A stretch of 64,000 bases of DNA from DASSBG01 sp963800395 (GTDB taxonomy: Bacteria > Pseudomonadota > Gammaproteobacteria > Xanthomonadales > Rhodanobacteraceae). Below the pieces are notes generated by a model. The model was given only the letters and a program-made list of their open reading frames with translations. It was not told the DNA's origin and ran no database searches. This document shows, piece by piece, positions 48,548 through 58,300 of the stretch. Every line of letters begins with the position of its first letter. The first letter of the stretch is position 1. Both the position numbers and the translations under genes were made by a program. The stretch is from assembly GCA_963800395.1 (NCBI GenBank), contig CAWDBD010000009.1:31335-95334 (forward strand). The letters are read 5' to 3'.

Positions 48548-49774
48548 TCAGGCAGACGACCCCTCGAGGCCATTTCCGGGTGACTGCGCGCAGGCATCCT
48601 GCACGCGGTTGCGGCCATCGCGTTTGGCCTGATACAGGCCCGCATCGGCTGCCGACACGGCGCTTTCAAAGTCCGTGCCCGGCGCCACTTCGGCGACCCC
48701 GAACGAAGCGGTGAGCGTCTGCCGATGGTTCTGCCTGGTCTGAATGGCGGCAACGGCACGGCGCGCCACCTCGGCGTGCTCGCGTGCATCGGCGGCGCGG
48801 CAACCGGGCAGCCAGGCGATGAACTCCTCCCCACCCCAGCGTGCGATCAGGCTGTGTTCGCCGAAGTTTTCCGCCAGCACCTGCGCAACCCGCCGCAGTA
48901 TCTCGTCGCCGGCGTCGTGGCCGAAATCATCGTTGATCTGCTTGAAATGGTCGATGTCGATCATCACCAGGGCGCCACCGTCCTGCAACGCCTGGCCGAC
49001 CTGCTCGATCAGGGCGCGACGGTTGGGCAGCCCGGTCAGCGGGTCGGTATGTGAAAGCCGGTCAAGGCGCGCGTTGGCGGCCTCCAGTTCGCGGGTGCGC
49101 ACCCGCACCCGTTCTTCCAGCTGGTTGCGCAGCAACAGCAATTCATTGTGCTCGCTCAGCTGGCGCAGGCTTTGTGCACGGGTTGCGGCCAGATAGAGCA
49201 GGGTAAAACCCAGTACCGGCCAACCTTCCTGACGCGGCAGCAGGCCCAGCTCGGAGGCCATGTCGTAGGTCAGGGTCACAAACAGCGCGCACAGGCCGAT
49301 ACTCAGCGTCCGCGCCTGGGGATCGTCGGAAAACGACTTGCGCAGCGTCAGCAGCAGGGCACCCACCATGAACGCCAGCGACAGGGCATACAGCAGTGGC
49401 AGCAGCAGTTCGATACCGGTGGTGGCATAGAGCACCACCGGGGCAATGCAGGCGACCTGCAGCACACGGCGCAGGTATCCGGCCCGCTTGTCGGCAATCG
49501 AGCGCACCAGTTCGAACAGGCTGACCAGCGCCAGCGCCACGCCAAACAGGTTGATGCTGGTCAGAAACCGATCGGGCGGACCCTGCGCACCGCGCAGCAC
49601 CAGCCCGGAGAGGTTCACCATCAGTGCACCCAGCGCCGACAGGGCAATCCACAGGTAGCTGGTTCGGTTGCGGCGCTGCCACCAAAGGCCCAGATGGTGC
49701 ACCAGGGTCATGGTGAACACCCCGGCACCGAAGGCGTCGATCCAGACAATCGGCAGTGGCCACAAGGCATGCAT
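48548..49774 (-). CDS. Seven-helix diguanylate cyclase
   Basis: About 408 residues from ATG 49774 (MHALWPLP); a GTG at 49810 would add 12. Seven predicted helices occupy residues 10-205, followed by a coiled-coil linker (LEERVRVRTRELEAANARL) and a GGDEF domain with active motif WGGEEFIAWLPG. There is no RxxD inhibitory motif in the usual place. Third cyclic di-GMP synthase in 20 kb. Confidence 0.9.
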   Translation of the reverse strand: MHALWPLPIVWIDAFGAGVFTMTLVHHLGLWWQRRNRTSYLWIALSALGALMVNLSGLVLRGAQGPPDRFLTSINLFGVALALVSLFELVRSIADKRAGYLRRVLQVACIAPVVLYATTGIELLLPLLYALSLAFMVGALLLTLRKSFSDDPQARTLSIGLCALFVTLTYDMASELGLLPRQEGWPVLGFTLLYLAATRAQSLRQLSEHNELLLLRNQLEERVRVRTRELEAANARLDRLSHTDPLTGLPNRRALIEQVGQALQDGGALVMIDIDHFKQINDDFGHDAGDEILRRVAQVLAENFGEHSLIARWGGEEFIAWLPGCRAADAREHAEVARRAVAAIQTRQNHRQTLTASFGVAEVAPGTDFESAVSAADAGLYQAKRDGRNRVQDACAQSPGNGLEGSSA

Positions 49775-49900
49775 CGTCAAGAGCTTAGCTGACGCGGCCT
49801 CGACGGTCACTTGTGCCCTGGCAGGCCGGAAGATGCCCTGACCTGAAAGCCGCAGGGCATGCGCCGCCGCCAGCCTGGCGACAGCGCAGAGCGCCCCGCC

Positions 49901-51274
49901 TCAGGCGTAGCGCTTCTGCAGCATCGCGAATGTGGCGCGCAGACCCATGGCTTCGCCGCCTTGCGGGCGGCCGGGGCGGTCGCTGTCGTTCCAGGCGTAG
50001 ACGTCGAAGTGCATCCAGGGCGTCGCGTCGGGAACAAACTGCTGCAGATACAGCGCCGCGGTGATGGCGCCGGCGTGGCCAGTAGTGGCGCTGTTGCAGG
50101 TGTCGGCGATCGGCGACTTGAGCATGCGCTGATAGGGTGCCCACAACGGCATGCGCCACAAGGGATCAAAGGTTTCCGCCGCGGCCTTCAGGGTGGCATC
50201 GGCCAGTTTGTCCTGGTTGCTGAACATGGCCGGCAGATCGGGGCCGAGTGCCACGCGTGCGGCGCCGGTGAGGGTGGCGAAATCGACGATCAGGTCGGGC
50301 TTGTCCTCGACTGCGTGCGCCAGCGCGTCACACAGCACCAGCCGGCCCTCGGCGTCGGTATTGTCCACCTCGACACTGATGCCGGCGCGGGTGGTGATCA
50401 CCTCGCCGGGGCGGAAGGCGTTGCCGGCCACGGCATTTTCCACCGCGGGTACCAGCAATGTCAGGCGTACCGGCAGCCGGGCCTGCATGACCAGATGCGC
50501 CAGGGCGATGGCATGGGCCGAGCCGCCCATGTCCTTCTTCATCCAGCGCATGCCCTTGGCGCTCTTGATATCCAGTCCGCCGCTGTCAAAGCACACGCCC
50601 TTGCCGACCAGGGTGAGTTTCGGGTCGGTCTTCTTTCCCCAGCTCAGCTCCACCAGGCGCGGTGCGTCCGTGGCGGCGCGGCCGACTGCGTGGATGGTGG
50701 GGTAGCCCGCCTTCAGCAGGTCCTTGCCCACCCACTCGCGGATGCGTGCCTTGTGCCGTTTCGCCAGCGCCTTGATCTGGGCGGCCAGTTGCGAGGGCCC
50801 CATGTCGTGAGTGGGCGTGTTGACCAGGTCACGGACCATGTTCACCGCTTCGACGGTGGGTTGCAGTTGCTTCAGCTGCGCGCGCGGCAGCATCAGCTTC
50901 GCCGGTGCGCGGCTGCGTTTGCGGTAGCGGTCGAAACAGTACGAGCCCAGCGCCCAGCCCAGTGCAGCGAGTTCGGGATGCTTCAACTTCGCAGACTTGT
51001 CGAGTTCGTAGTTGCCTTCGGGCAGGTTCACGGGCAGTGCGGCCAGCGACCAGACCGGGTCCTGCGCATCAACCGTCGCCAGCGCGCATTTCAGGCTGCC
51101 GTCCGATTCCGGGATCAGGACATGATTGCCGGCCTGCGGCGTGAACCCCGAAGTCTTGAGCCAGTGCGATGCATGCTTGCCCAGCTTGCGGCGGGCCGCA
51201 GCCAGGCCGTCCGTTTCCAGTGTCTGAATGGCAACCCGCTTGAGGTTGCCGCGGCTCTCGATCAATCCATCCAT
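49901..51274 (-). CDS. M17 leucyl aminopeptidase family protein
   Basis: The 457-residue cytoplasmic di-metal aminopeptidase has VGKGVCFDSGGLDIK and the family signature NTDAEGRLVLCDAL, holding the metal ligands and catalytic Arg. The N-terminal domain is shorter and different from classic PepA, as in the PepB-like subgroup. ATG 51274 (MDGLIESRG) is chosen. It has no obvious operon partner. Confidence 0.92.
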   Translation of the reverse strand: MDGLIESRGNLKRVAIQTLETDGLAAARRKLGKHASHWLKTSGFTPQAGNHVLIPESDGSLKCALATVDAQDPVWSLAALPVNLPEGNYELDKSAKLKHPELAALGWALGSYCFDRYRKRSRAPAKLMLPRAQLKQLQPTVEAVNMVRDLVNTPTHDMGPSQLAAQIKALAKRHKARIREWVGKDLLKAGYPTIHAVGRAATDAPRLVELSWGKKTDPKLTLVGKGVCFDSGGLDIKSAKGMRWMKKDMGGSAHAIALAHLVMQARLPVRLTLLVPAVENAVAGNAFRPGEVITTRAGISVEVDNTDAEGRLVLCDALAHAVEDKPDLIVDFATLTGAARVALGPDLPAMFSNQDKLADATLKAAAETFDPLWRMPLWAPYQRMLKSPIADTCNSATTGHAGAITAALYLQQFVPDATPWMHFDVYAWNDSDRPGRPQGGEAMGLRATFAMLQKRYA

Positions 51275-51429
51275 CGTTCGTTCTCCGGCACCGTGACGTA
51301 TCCGACCATGGTAGCCCAATCAGCCGCCAGCAGCCGTGCCAGACGCGCAGGCAAACGCCCGGACCTCAGGAAAATGAACACTTGTCATTCCGGCGCGATC
51401 AAAATCCCGGCCCCCGCAAAATCAACCCT

Positions 51430-51456
51430 CGTCATTCCGGCCTGCGCCGGGATGAC
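51430..51456. repeat. Single REP palindrome
   Basis: CGTCATTCCGGCCTGCGCCG followed by GGATGAC is a palindromic REP of the same type as the ends of the elements at 6798 and 53432. A degenerate copy lies at 51382-51412. Confidence 0.65.
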
Positions 51457-51469
51457 AGGAGTGCGGCTT

Positions 51470-52151
51470 CCACACCTCATCCGCGGCTGCGCCGTGGATC
51501 GCCCCTGACTCAGGGGCTTTCATTCCTGCACGCATGCTCGCTAAGACACCGTCATTCTGCGCGAAGGGAGCGCAGCGACTGAAGTCGCAGGCCATGGTCA
51601 TGCTGCGCATGACCACCCCAAAGTTCGCTGCGCAAACTTCGGGCCCCGGCATGCCATCCACACCCCATCCGCGGCTGCGCCACGGATCGCCCCTGACTCA
51701 GGGGCTTTCATTCCTGCACGCATGCTCGCAAGACACCGTCATTCTGCGCGAAGGGAGCGCAGCGACTGAAGTCGCAGGCCATGGTCATGCTGCGCATGAC
51801 CACCCCAAAGTTCGCTGCGCAAACTTCGGGCCCCGGCATGCCATCCACACCCCATCCGCGGCTGCGCCACGGATCGCCCCTGACTCAGGGGCTTTCATTC
51901 CTGCGCGCATGCTCGCAAGACACCGTCATTCTGCGCGAAGGGAGCGCAGCGACTGAAGTCGCAGGCCATGGTCATGCTGCGCATGACCACCCCAAAGTTC
52001 GCTGCGCAAACTTCGGGCCCCGGCATGCCATCCACACCCCATCCGCGGCTGCGCCGTGGATCGCCCCTGACTCAGGGGCTTTCATTCCTGCGCGCATGCT
52101 CGCAAGACACCGTCATTCTGCGCGCAAGGAGCGCAGCGACTGAAGTCGCAG
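51470..52151. repeat. Tandem array of 187-bp units (about 3.6 copies)
   Basis: The block AAGACACCGTCATTCTGCGC starts at 51543, 51730, 51917 and 52104, exactly 187 bp apart. Copies differ at a few positions only. Each unit contains several hairpins: GCCCCTGA/TCAGGGGC, GGTCATG/CATGACC, CTGCGC/GCGCAG and CGACT/AGTCG. As 187 is not a multiple of three, the ORFs in it change frame at each copy; it is not coding. The full gap 51275-52184 is filled by this array and REPs. Confidence 0.92.
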
Positions 52152-52184
52152 AATCCATGTTACGGGGTGATGACAATGCGCGGG

Positions 52185-53252
52185 CTAGGGCGAGTCCTGG
52201 CTTTTGCTGTTGGCCTCGATGGCCTTCTTGCTGGCGGCGCTGCGCTTGCGCTGGTCAGCCAGGTCCTGGCGGGCCTTGAGCGTGCGTTCGGATGTGGGCG
52301 CACGCGCGGTGCGAGAGGCATAGGTGGCGCCGGGCGCGGCTACCGGGCCGTTCATCTGCGGGGCGCTCATGTCCTGCACCGTCACCAGATGCCGGTCCAG
52401 GTCGCTGGCCAGGGGCGCGGTGGCGTCGTAGGGCAGCACATGATTGGCGCGCATGATCTTGCGGCCCGCGTCGCTGGTGGCAAAGCCGAGGAACTGGTCC
52501 AGTCGCTGCTGATACGGGCTGTTGGCTGGCGTAACCAGGTACAGGGGCTGATAGAGGGGATAGCTGCCGTCGTCCACGGTCGCCAGGCTCGGGGCCACGT
52601 TCTCCACCCGCAGCATGCGCAACTTCTTGTTGTCGTGCACACCCGAGAGAGTCGACACGCCAAGGCCCATGGGGTCAATGGCCACGGCCGCCTCAAGCTG
52701 GCTGGTGTTGATGTACAGGCGCGGCGAGGCCACCGGCTGGTTGCCGCGGCGGAACAGGTACTTGCGCAGGCTGAACTCGATTCCGTCCAGCGGGCTGGCT
52801 ACCGAGTACAGGTTGATCGGCTGGTCCGGCCCTCCCAGCGCCTTCCAGTTGGTGATCTTGCCGTAGTAGATGTCGTGCAACTGGTTGAGGCTGACATTCC
52901 TGACCGGGTTGTGGCGGTGCACGATCATCACCAGTGCATCCCAGGCCACGGGAGTGAAGTTGAGCCCGTCTTCCTTCTTGCGCTTGGCAAACGCCGCGCG
53001 GGCGCTGCCGGCAAAGTCCGCCTTGCCGTCCACGGCCGCGTCGATGCCGGAAATGGTGCTGAACGGCTGCAAGGTCATGGCCGGGTGGCCGGCCTTGTGC
53101 CAGGCCTTCGCCAGGTCGTGCATCAGGCTGCGCGAGGTGGCGAGGTCACCGCGCCATATGAGCTTGTGCGGCGGTGGTGTAGCTGCCATCGCGGAGGTGC
53201 CGCACAGCGCGGCAGCCATCAGCAGCAGGTAGCGCAGGACATTGGGGCGCAT
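52185..53252 (-). CDS. PstS-like periplasmic substrate-binding protein
   Basis: The 355-residue exported protein has a signal peptide (cleavage near SAMA-ATPP) and a phosphate-binding-protein-like domain (about residues 28-265: DFAGSARAAF, LHDIYYGKITNWKALGG), then a basic low-complexity C-terminus (KARQDLADQRKRSAASKK). The YxGxITNW motif is typical of PstS-family proteins. No ABC transporter partners are nearby, so it may be an orphan sensor or binding protein. Confidence 0.82.
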   Translation of the reverse strand: MRPNVLRYLLLMAAALCGTSAMAATPPPHKLIWRGDLATSRSLMHDLAKAWHKAGHPAMTLQPFSTISGIDAAVDGKADFAGSARAAFAKRKKEDGLNFTPVAWDALVMIVHRHNPVRNVSLNQLHDIYYGKITNWKALGGPDQPINLYSVASPLDGIEFSLRKYLFRRGNQPVASPRLYINTSQLEAAVAIDPMGLGVSTLSGVHDNKKLRMLRVENVAPSLATVDDGSYPLYQPLYLVTPANSPYQQRLDQFLGFATSDAGRKIMRANHVLPYDATAPLASDLDRHLVTVQDMSAPQMNGPVAAPGATYASRTARAPTSERTLKARQDLADQRKRSAASKKAIEANSKSQDSP

Positions 53253-53431
53253 ACGTGGTGTTTCGAGTTAAAGGTTCGCTCATGGTGACATGGCCAGCCT
53301 GAAACAACTGTGACTCGTGCCACTCATGCAGCACAGCCGTGTTGCGGTGGATTCTGTGGCTGCGTGCAGAATGACGGCAACGTGCGCCATCTCCGTGCGC
53401 CGAACGCCCCGGACCCGGATGCCTCAATACT

Positions 53432-53574
53432 CGTCATCCCGGCGCAGGCCGGGATCCAGTGTGAAAAGCGTGCGCAGCACACAAGAGCGTTTTCGAGTGC
53501 TCCGCACGCCCACCTGACTGGATGACCAGCCACTCGGCTGTTGAAAAGCGCCTCCGGCCTGCGCCGGGATGACG
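53432..53574. repeat. REP-pair element, copy 2
   Basis: 143 bp beginning CGTCATCCCGGCGCAGG and ending CTGCGCCGGGATGACG, with the same internal blocks as 6798-6927 (GCGTGCGCAGCACAC, GGATGACCAGCC, TCGGCTGTTG). The terminal REPs are inverted. It fills most of the 352-bp gap 53253-53604, which otherwise shows nothing. Confidence 0.85.
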
Positions 53575-53604
53575 TTGATGCGGACGTGTCGTGGCGTGGC
53601 AAGC

Positions 53605-54975
53605 CTAGCGCATGGGCACGTAGAGCGCGCGGCCGTCGCGGACGATGGTCAGGATCAGGCGTTGCGGCGGGTCGGACAGCGCGCGCTGCAGCTCCTTGAG
53701 GTTGTCGATGCGCATCCGGCCCACGCCTACCACGCGGTCATCCTTGGCCAGGCCGTTTTCGTCGGCGCGGCTGCCGGTGGCAAGCTGGCTGATGGTGACG
53801 CCGTACAGGCCGTTGTCGCGCTGGCGCTTGCCCAGGTCAGTGAGGCGCGCACCGGCCATGCGCGGATCGACACTGGCGCCGCTGGCGCTGGCCAGCACCT
53901 CGGGCTTGAGCCGGGTGGTGACGGTGATGGCCTTGCCCTGGCGCATCAGCGAGAGCTGCACGGGCTTGCCGACAGGCAGCAGGCCCTCGGCATTGTTGAG
54001 CTCATCGACGCTGGCAATCTTCTGGCCATTGACGGCCACGATCACATCGCCTTCGCGGATGCCGGCGCTGGCCGCGGCCGAATCGGCATCAATGCGCGTC
54101 ACCACGGCGCCGTCGTTGTCATCAAGGCCGAGCATCGTGGCGATGCGCGGCGTGATGTCCTGGGTTTCCAGGCCCAGCGAACCGCGCCGGACCCGGCCAT
54201 GGCGCACCAGTTGCTGCATGATGTTCATGGCCAGGTCCGAGGGGATGGCAAAGCCGATGCCGGCGCTGGCGCCGGAAGGCGAATAGATCATCGAGTTGAT
54301 ACCCACCAGCTGCCCGGCCAGGTTGACCAGGGCGCCACCGGAGTTGCCCGGATTGATCGACGCGTCGGTCTGGATGAAGCTCTGGTAGGTATGCCCCAGG
54401 CCGGTGCGGCGCAGCGCCGAGACGATGCCCGAGGTGACGGTCTGGCCGAAGCCGAACGGCTCGCCCACGGCCACCACGAAGTCGCCCACCTGCAGTTTGC
54501 CCGAGTCGGCCACGGGCAGGGCGGTCAGGTTTTTCGGCGGAATGCGGATCACCGCCACGTCGGTGGCCGGGTCGGCGCCGACCACGGTGGCCTTGAACTT
54601 GCGCCCGTCCTGCAGGGTCACGCGGATGTCATCGGCCTGCTTGATCACATGGTTGTTGGTGAGGATGTAGCCCTTGTCGGCATCGACAATGACGCCCGAG
54701 CCGAGCGCCTGCTCGACGTGCTCGCGCGGTTGGCCCTGCAGGCCGAAAAACTGGCGAAAGAAGGGATCGTCCAGATACGGATCGCGGGCGCGCACGTGAT
54801 GCTTGGAGGAAATGTTGACCACCGCCGGGGTGACGTTTTTCAGCATCGGCGCCAGCGACGGCAGCGGCTGGCCGTTGACGCTGGGCGGCAGGGTCGCCAG
54901 AACCGGGCCGGCGACCACAAGCAGCAGCGCGCCCAGCAATGAAATAAGAGGAGTCTTGATCGGCTTCATGTCCAT
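53605..54975 (-). CDS. degQ: DegQ/HtrA-type periplasmic serine protease
   Basis: The 456-residue protein has a signal peptide, a trypsin-like domain with His109 (TNNHVI), Asp139 (ATDVAVIRI) and Ser212 (NPGNSGGALV), and two PDZ domains (about 260-345 and 365-455). It acts as periplasmic protease and chaperone. Starts at 54975 or 54969 are equivalent; the upstream frame has no family likeness. Divergent from nrdJ. Confidence 0.93.
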   Translation of the reverse strand: MDMKPIKTPLISLLGALLLVVAGPVLATLPPSVNGQPLPSLAPMLKNVTPAVVNISSKHHVRARDPYLDDPFFRQFFGLQGQPREHVEQALGSGVIVDADKGYILTNNHVIKQADDIRVTLQDGRKFKATVVGADPATDVAVIRIPPKNLTALPVADSGKLQVGDFVVAVGEPFGFGQTVTSGIVSALRRTGLGHTYQSFIQTDASINPGNSGGALVNLAGQLVGINSMIYSPSGASAGIGFAIPSDLAMNIMQQLVRHGRVRRGSLGLETQDITPRIATMLGLDDNDGAVVTRIDADSAAASAGIREGDVIVAVNGQKIASVDELNNAEGLLPVGKPVQLSLMRQGKAITVTTRLKPEVLASASGASVDPRMAGARLTDLGKRQRDNGLYGVTISQLATGSRADENGLAKDDRVVGVGRMRIDNLKELQRALSDPPQRLILTIVRDGRALYVPMR

Positions 54976-55054
54976 TCCCGCAAGTATGTTGGCATGACTA
55001 TGGGACTGTACAGCCGCGCCGGAGTTCGACTTTTTTCCGGCATTGCATTTTCCG

Positions 55055-55083
55055 TTGACAAGCCTGGCCCTGAGCGGTACTTT
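55055..55083 (+). promoter_or_regulatory. Candidate nrdJ promoter
   Basis: TTGACA (55055-55060), a 17-bp spacer and TACTTT (55078-55083). The start of transcription would be near 55090. Confidence 0.6.
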
Positions 55084-55098
55084 CGACAGCGGTGTGGA

Positions 55099-55116
55099 AC
55101 CACAAGATATTGTGTT
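55099..55116. promoter_or_regulatory. Candidate NrdR box
   Basis: ACCACAAGATATTGTGTT contains the palindrome CACAA-GATA-TTGTG, close to the NrdR-box consensus that controls ribonucleotide reductase genes. It lies just downstream of the predicted -10. A second box, usual for NrdR, was not found. Confidence 0.6.
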
Positions 55117-55316
55117 TTCAGCTCGCATTCGCACCCACGACTTGGGGGAAACGGCGCCACCATGCGCTTTTCGGGGATGATCGCTGAAACGACCTGTCTG
55201 CACGTTTCCACCGGTCAGCGGCGGCCGACGGAAGGGCCCGGACAGGCCACCCGCATCAGCGTGGACACAGCGTCCGGAATTGAAAGAAACAGCAGCATTT
55301 CAAGGAGAGCAGCACA

Positions 55317-58300
55317 GTGAGCAGCAGCGCGCGCGCGGACCAACGCGACCCCCGGCATGGCGAGATCCCCCTGCAACCGGCCTCCCAGGACATCTGGGAC
55401 AAGAAATACCGGCTCAAGAACAAGCACGGCGAAGCCGTGGACCAGGCGGTCGACGACACCTGGAAGCGCGTAGCCAAGGCGCTGTCCGAGGTCGAAGCCA
55501 CCCCGGAACTGAAAGCGCACTGGTATGAGCGCTTCCTGTGGGCGCTGCGCCACGGCGCCATCCCGGCCGGGCGCATCACCTCCAATGCCGGTGCGCTGGC
55601 ACACAAGCCGGCCACCTCCACCATCAACTGCACCGTGTCGGGCACCATCCACGACTCGATGGACAACATCCTCGACAAGGTGCACGAAGCCGGCTTGACG
55701 CTCAAGGCCGGCTGCGTTGCCCCCGGCACCTGGGTGCGCACCGAACACGGGCTGGTCACGGCCGATCAGGCGGTGGCCGAGCGCCACCAGAAGATCTTGT
55801 GCTACGACCGTGAGCATGGCGCGTTCGAGATGCGCGCCATCCAGAAGCACATGACCACGCATGTGCCGCGCGCGGAAAACATCGAGCTGGTCTCCAATGG
55901 CGTATCCATCAAGACGTCCATCAAGCACCCCGTCCTCGTCTACCGGGACAGCAAGCTCGTCTATGTACGTGCCGACGAAGTGCAATCGGGCGATGCCCTG
56001 GTGCATCACAGCCTGCCCTGGAAGGCGCAGGCCAAGCGAACCCTGGACGCCTGGTTTGCCGGTGCCCACCTGGGTGACGGCAGCGCCTGCGAAAAGCACT
56101 TCGCCTACAAGCCAAGCCGACAGGCATGGGCCGAGCGCGCCCGAGCCATGGGCAAGCGTCTGGTGTTCAAGATCCGCGCTGCCGAGCGCGAAGTGGTGGA
56201 GCGCTACGCCGCGTTCTTCAAGGCCTTTTGCGGCTCCTCGGCAGAGGTCGTGGCGAGCCAGACCACCAACGGCACCGCCGTGTGGGACTACGCCGTATCC
56301 AGTTTTGCAGCCAGCCAGGCGGCCGATCTGATCGATCAGCAGATTGGCAAGAAGACGACGGCCATGCACGTGCCCGCGTGGATTCAGGCCGAGCCCGAAA
56401 AGCACTTTCTGCCATTCCTGGCGGGATTGATCGATACCGACGGCACGGTCAGCCGCGAGCGCGGCAGCGCCACTATCGCGATCCAGAACCATGACTTCGC
56501 CGAACAGTTGAAGTCCCTGTTGGGCTTGTTCGGCGTGCACGGTGCCATCACCCTGCGCAAGCCGCGCAGCCACATGCTCAACGGGCACGAAGTGCGCGAC
56601 AGCGGCGGTGCCATGCTGAAGATTTCCGATTCCGGCTTTCTGGCCGAAGTGGCGCGCCACATGGCCGACTCGGGCAAGCGCGGGCGCATTGCCGAGCACG
56701 CCAGCCAGTCAGGCCAGTACGACCAGTACGTCATGCCGCGCAGCTTGCGTGATGCCCTGCGCGATTGCGGCGAGGGCCTCTCGCACACGGACAAGCACGC
56801 GCTGGGCTTCTATCACCACTACCACGAGCGCGACGTGGTCAGCCGCATCTGGCTCGATCGCTGGTCCGCACGCTTCCCGCAACTGAAACCCCTGATCGAC
56901 TTCGCCCGCACGCTGCGGCCGCTTGAATCGGTGCGGCGCAATCTGCCGCTGGCGGAGACCTTCTACGACTTCACCGTCGAAAAACACAACAATTACCTGG
57001 CCGGCAACCACGGTCTGGCCGTCATCCACAACTGCGGCATCGGCTACGAGTTCAGCACCCTGCGCCCGCGCGGCGCCTACGTGTCCGGCGCCGGCGCCTA
57101 TACCTCCGGGCCGCTGTCGTTCATGGATATCTACGACAAGATGTGCTTCACCGTGTCCTCGGCCGGCGGCCGCCGCGGCGCGCAGATGGGTACCTTCGAT
57201 GTCAGCCATCCGGACGTGCGCGAGTTCATCCGCGCCAAGCGCGAGGACGGGCGCCTGCGCCAGTTCAACCTGTCCCTGCTGATCACCGACGATTTCATGC
57301 AGGCGGTGGAAAACGACGGCGAATGGCCGCTGGTATTCCCCATCCACGTCAAGGAGCAGGGCGATGTGGACCTCGAGGACACCAACCAGGTGACCTGGCG
57401 CGACTGGCCCACGCACGACGACTACGTCACCCGCGACGACGGCATGGTGGCCTGCCGCATCTACGACCGCATCCAGGCGCGGCACCTGTGGGACATGATC
57501 ATGGTGTCCACCTACGACTACGCCGAGCCGGGCTTCATCCTGATCGACCGCGTCAACGAGCAGAACAACAACTGGTGGTGCGAGCACATCCGCGCCACCA
57601 ACCCCTGCGGCGAGCAGCCGCTGCCGCCCTACGGCTCCTGCCTGCTGGGCTCGGTCAACCTGACCCGCTTCGTGCGTGACCCGTTCGGGCCCAAGGCCCG
57701 CTTCGACATGGACGAGTACCGCGAGGTGGTCAAGGTGTTCACGCGCATGCTCGACAACGTGGTGGAGATCAACGGCCTGCCGCTGGAGCGGCAGCGCCAC
57801 GAGATCATGCACAAGCGCCGCCACGGCATGGGCTTCCTCGGCCTGGGTTCCACCCTGGCCATGCTGAAGAAGCGCTACGGCACCGACGAGGCCTGCGCCT
57901 TCACCGAGGATGTGTCGCGGGAGATGGCCGTGGCCGGCTGGGAAGTGGCGCTGGAACTGGCCGAAGAAAAGGGCCCGGCGCCCATCCTCGAGCAGACCTT
58001 CAAGGTCACCGGCGAGATGCTGCGCAAGCGCCCGGAAATGGTCGAGGACGGCTACAAGGTGGGCGACGAGATCCCCGGCCGCGAGCTGCACGCGCGCTAC
58101 AGCCGCTACATGCAGCGCATCGGCAAGGTGGCGCCGGATCTGATCGACAAGCTGGCCACGCACCGGCGCCCGCTTCACCCACCACACCTCCATTGCGCCC
58201 ACCGGCACCATTTCCCTGAGCCTGGCCAACAATGCCAGCAACGGCATCGAGCCCAGCTTTGCGCACCAGTATTCGCGCAACGTCATCCGCGAGGGGCGCA

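Larger units (their letters stand above)
54976..55316. other. Divergent degQ / nrdJ control region
   Basis: 341 bp containing the candidate nrdJ promoter, one NrdR box and a leader of about 225 nt. No B12-riboswitch core was recognised by eye. No ORF is supported. Confidence 0.6.

Noticed and set aside
51470..52151. CRISPR array
   Set aside because: Units of 187 bp are repeated without variable spacers of 30-40 bp, and no cas gene is present.
51534..52279. Repeat-encoded proteins reading MVMLRMTTPKFAAQTSG
   Set aside because: Unit length is not divisible by three, so the frame changes every copy; no ribosome binding sites. Treated as non-coding repeat.
55084..55316. Cobalamin riboswitch in the nrdJ leader
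   Set aside because: Plausible for a B12-dependent enzyme, but no B12-box (GCCACTG-type) or expected core arrangement was found by eye.
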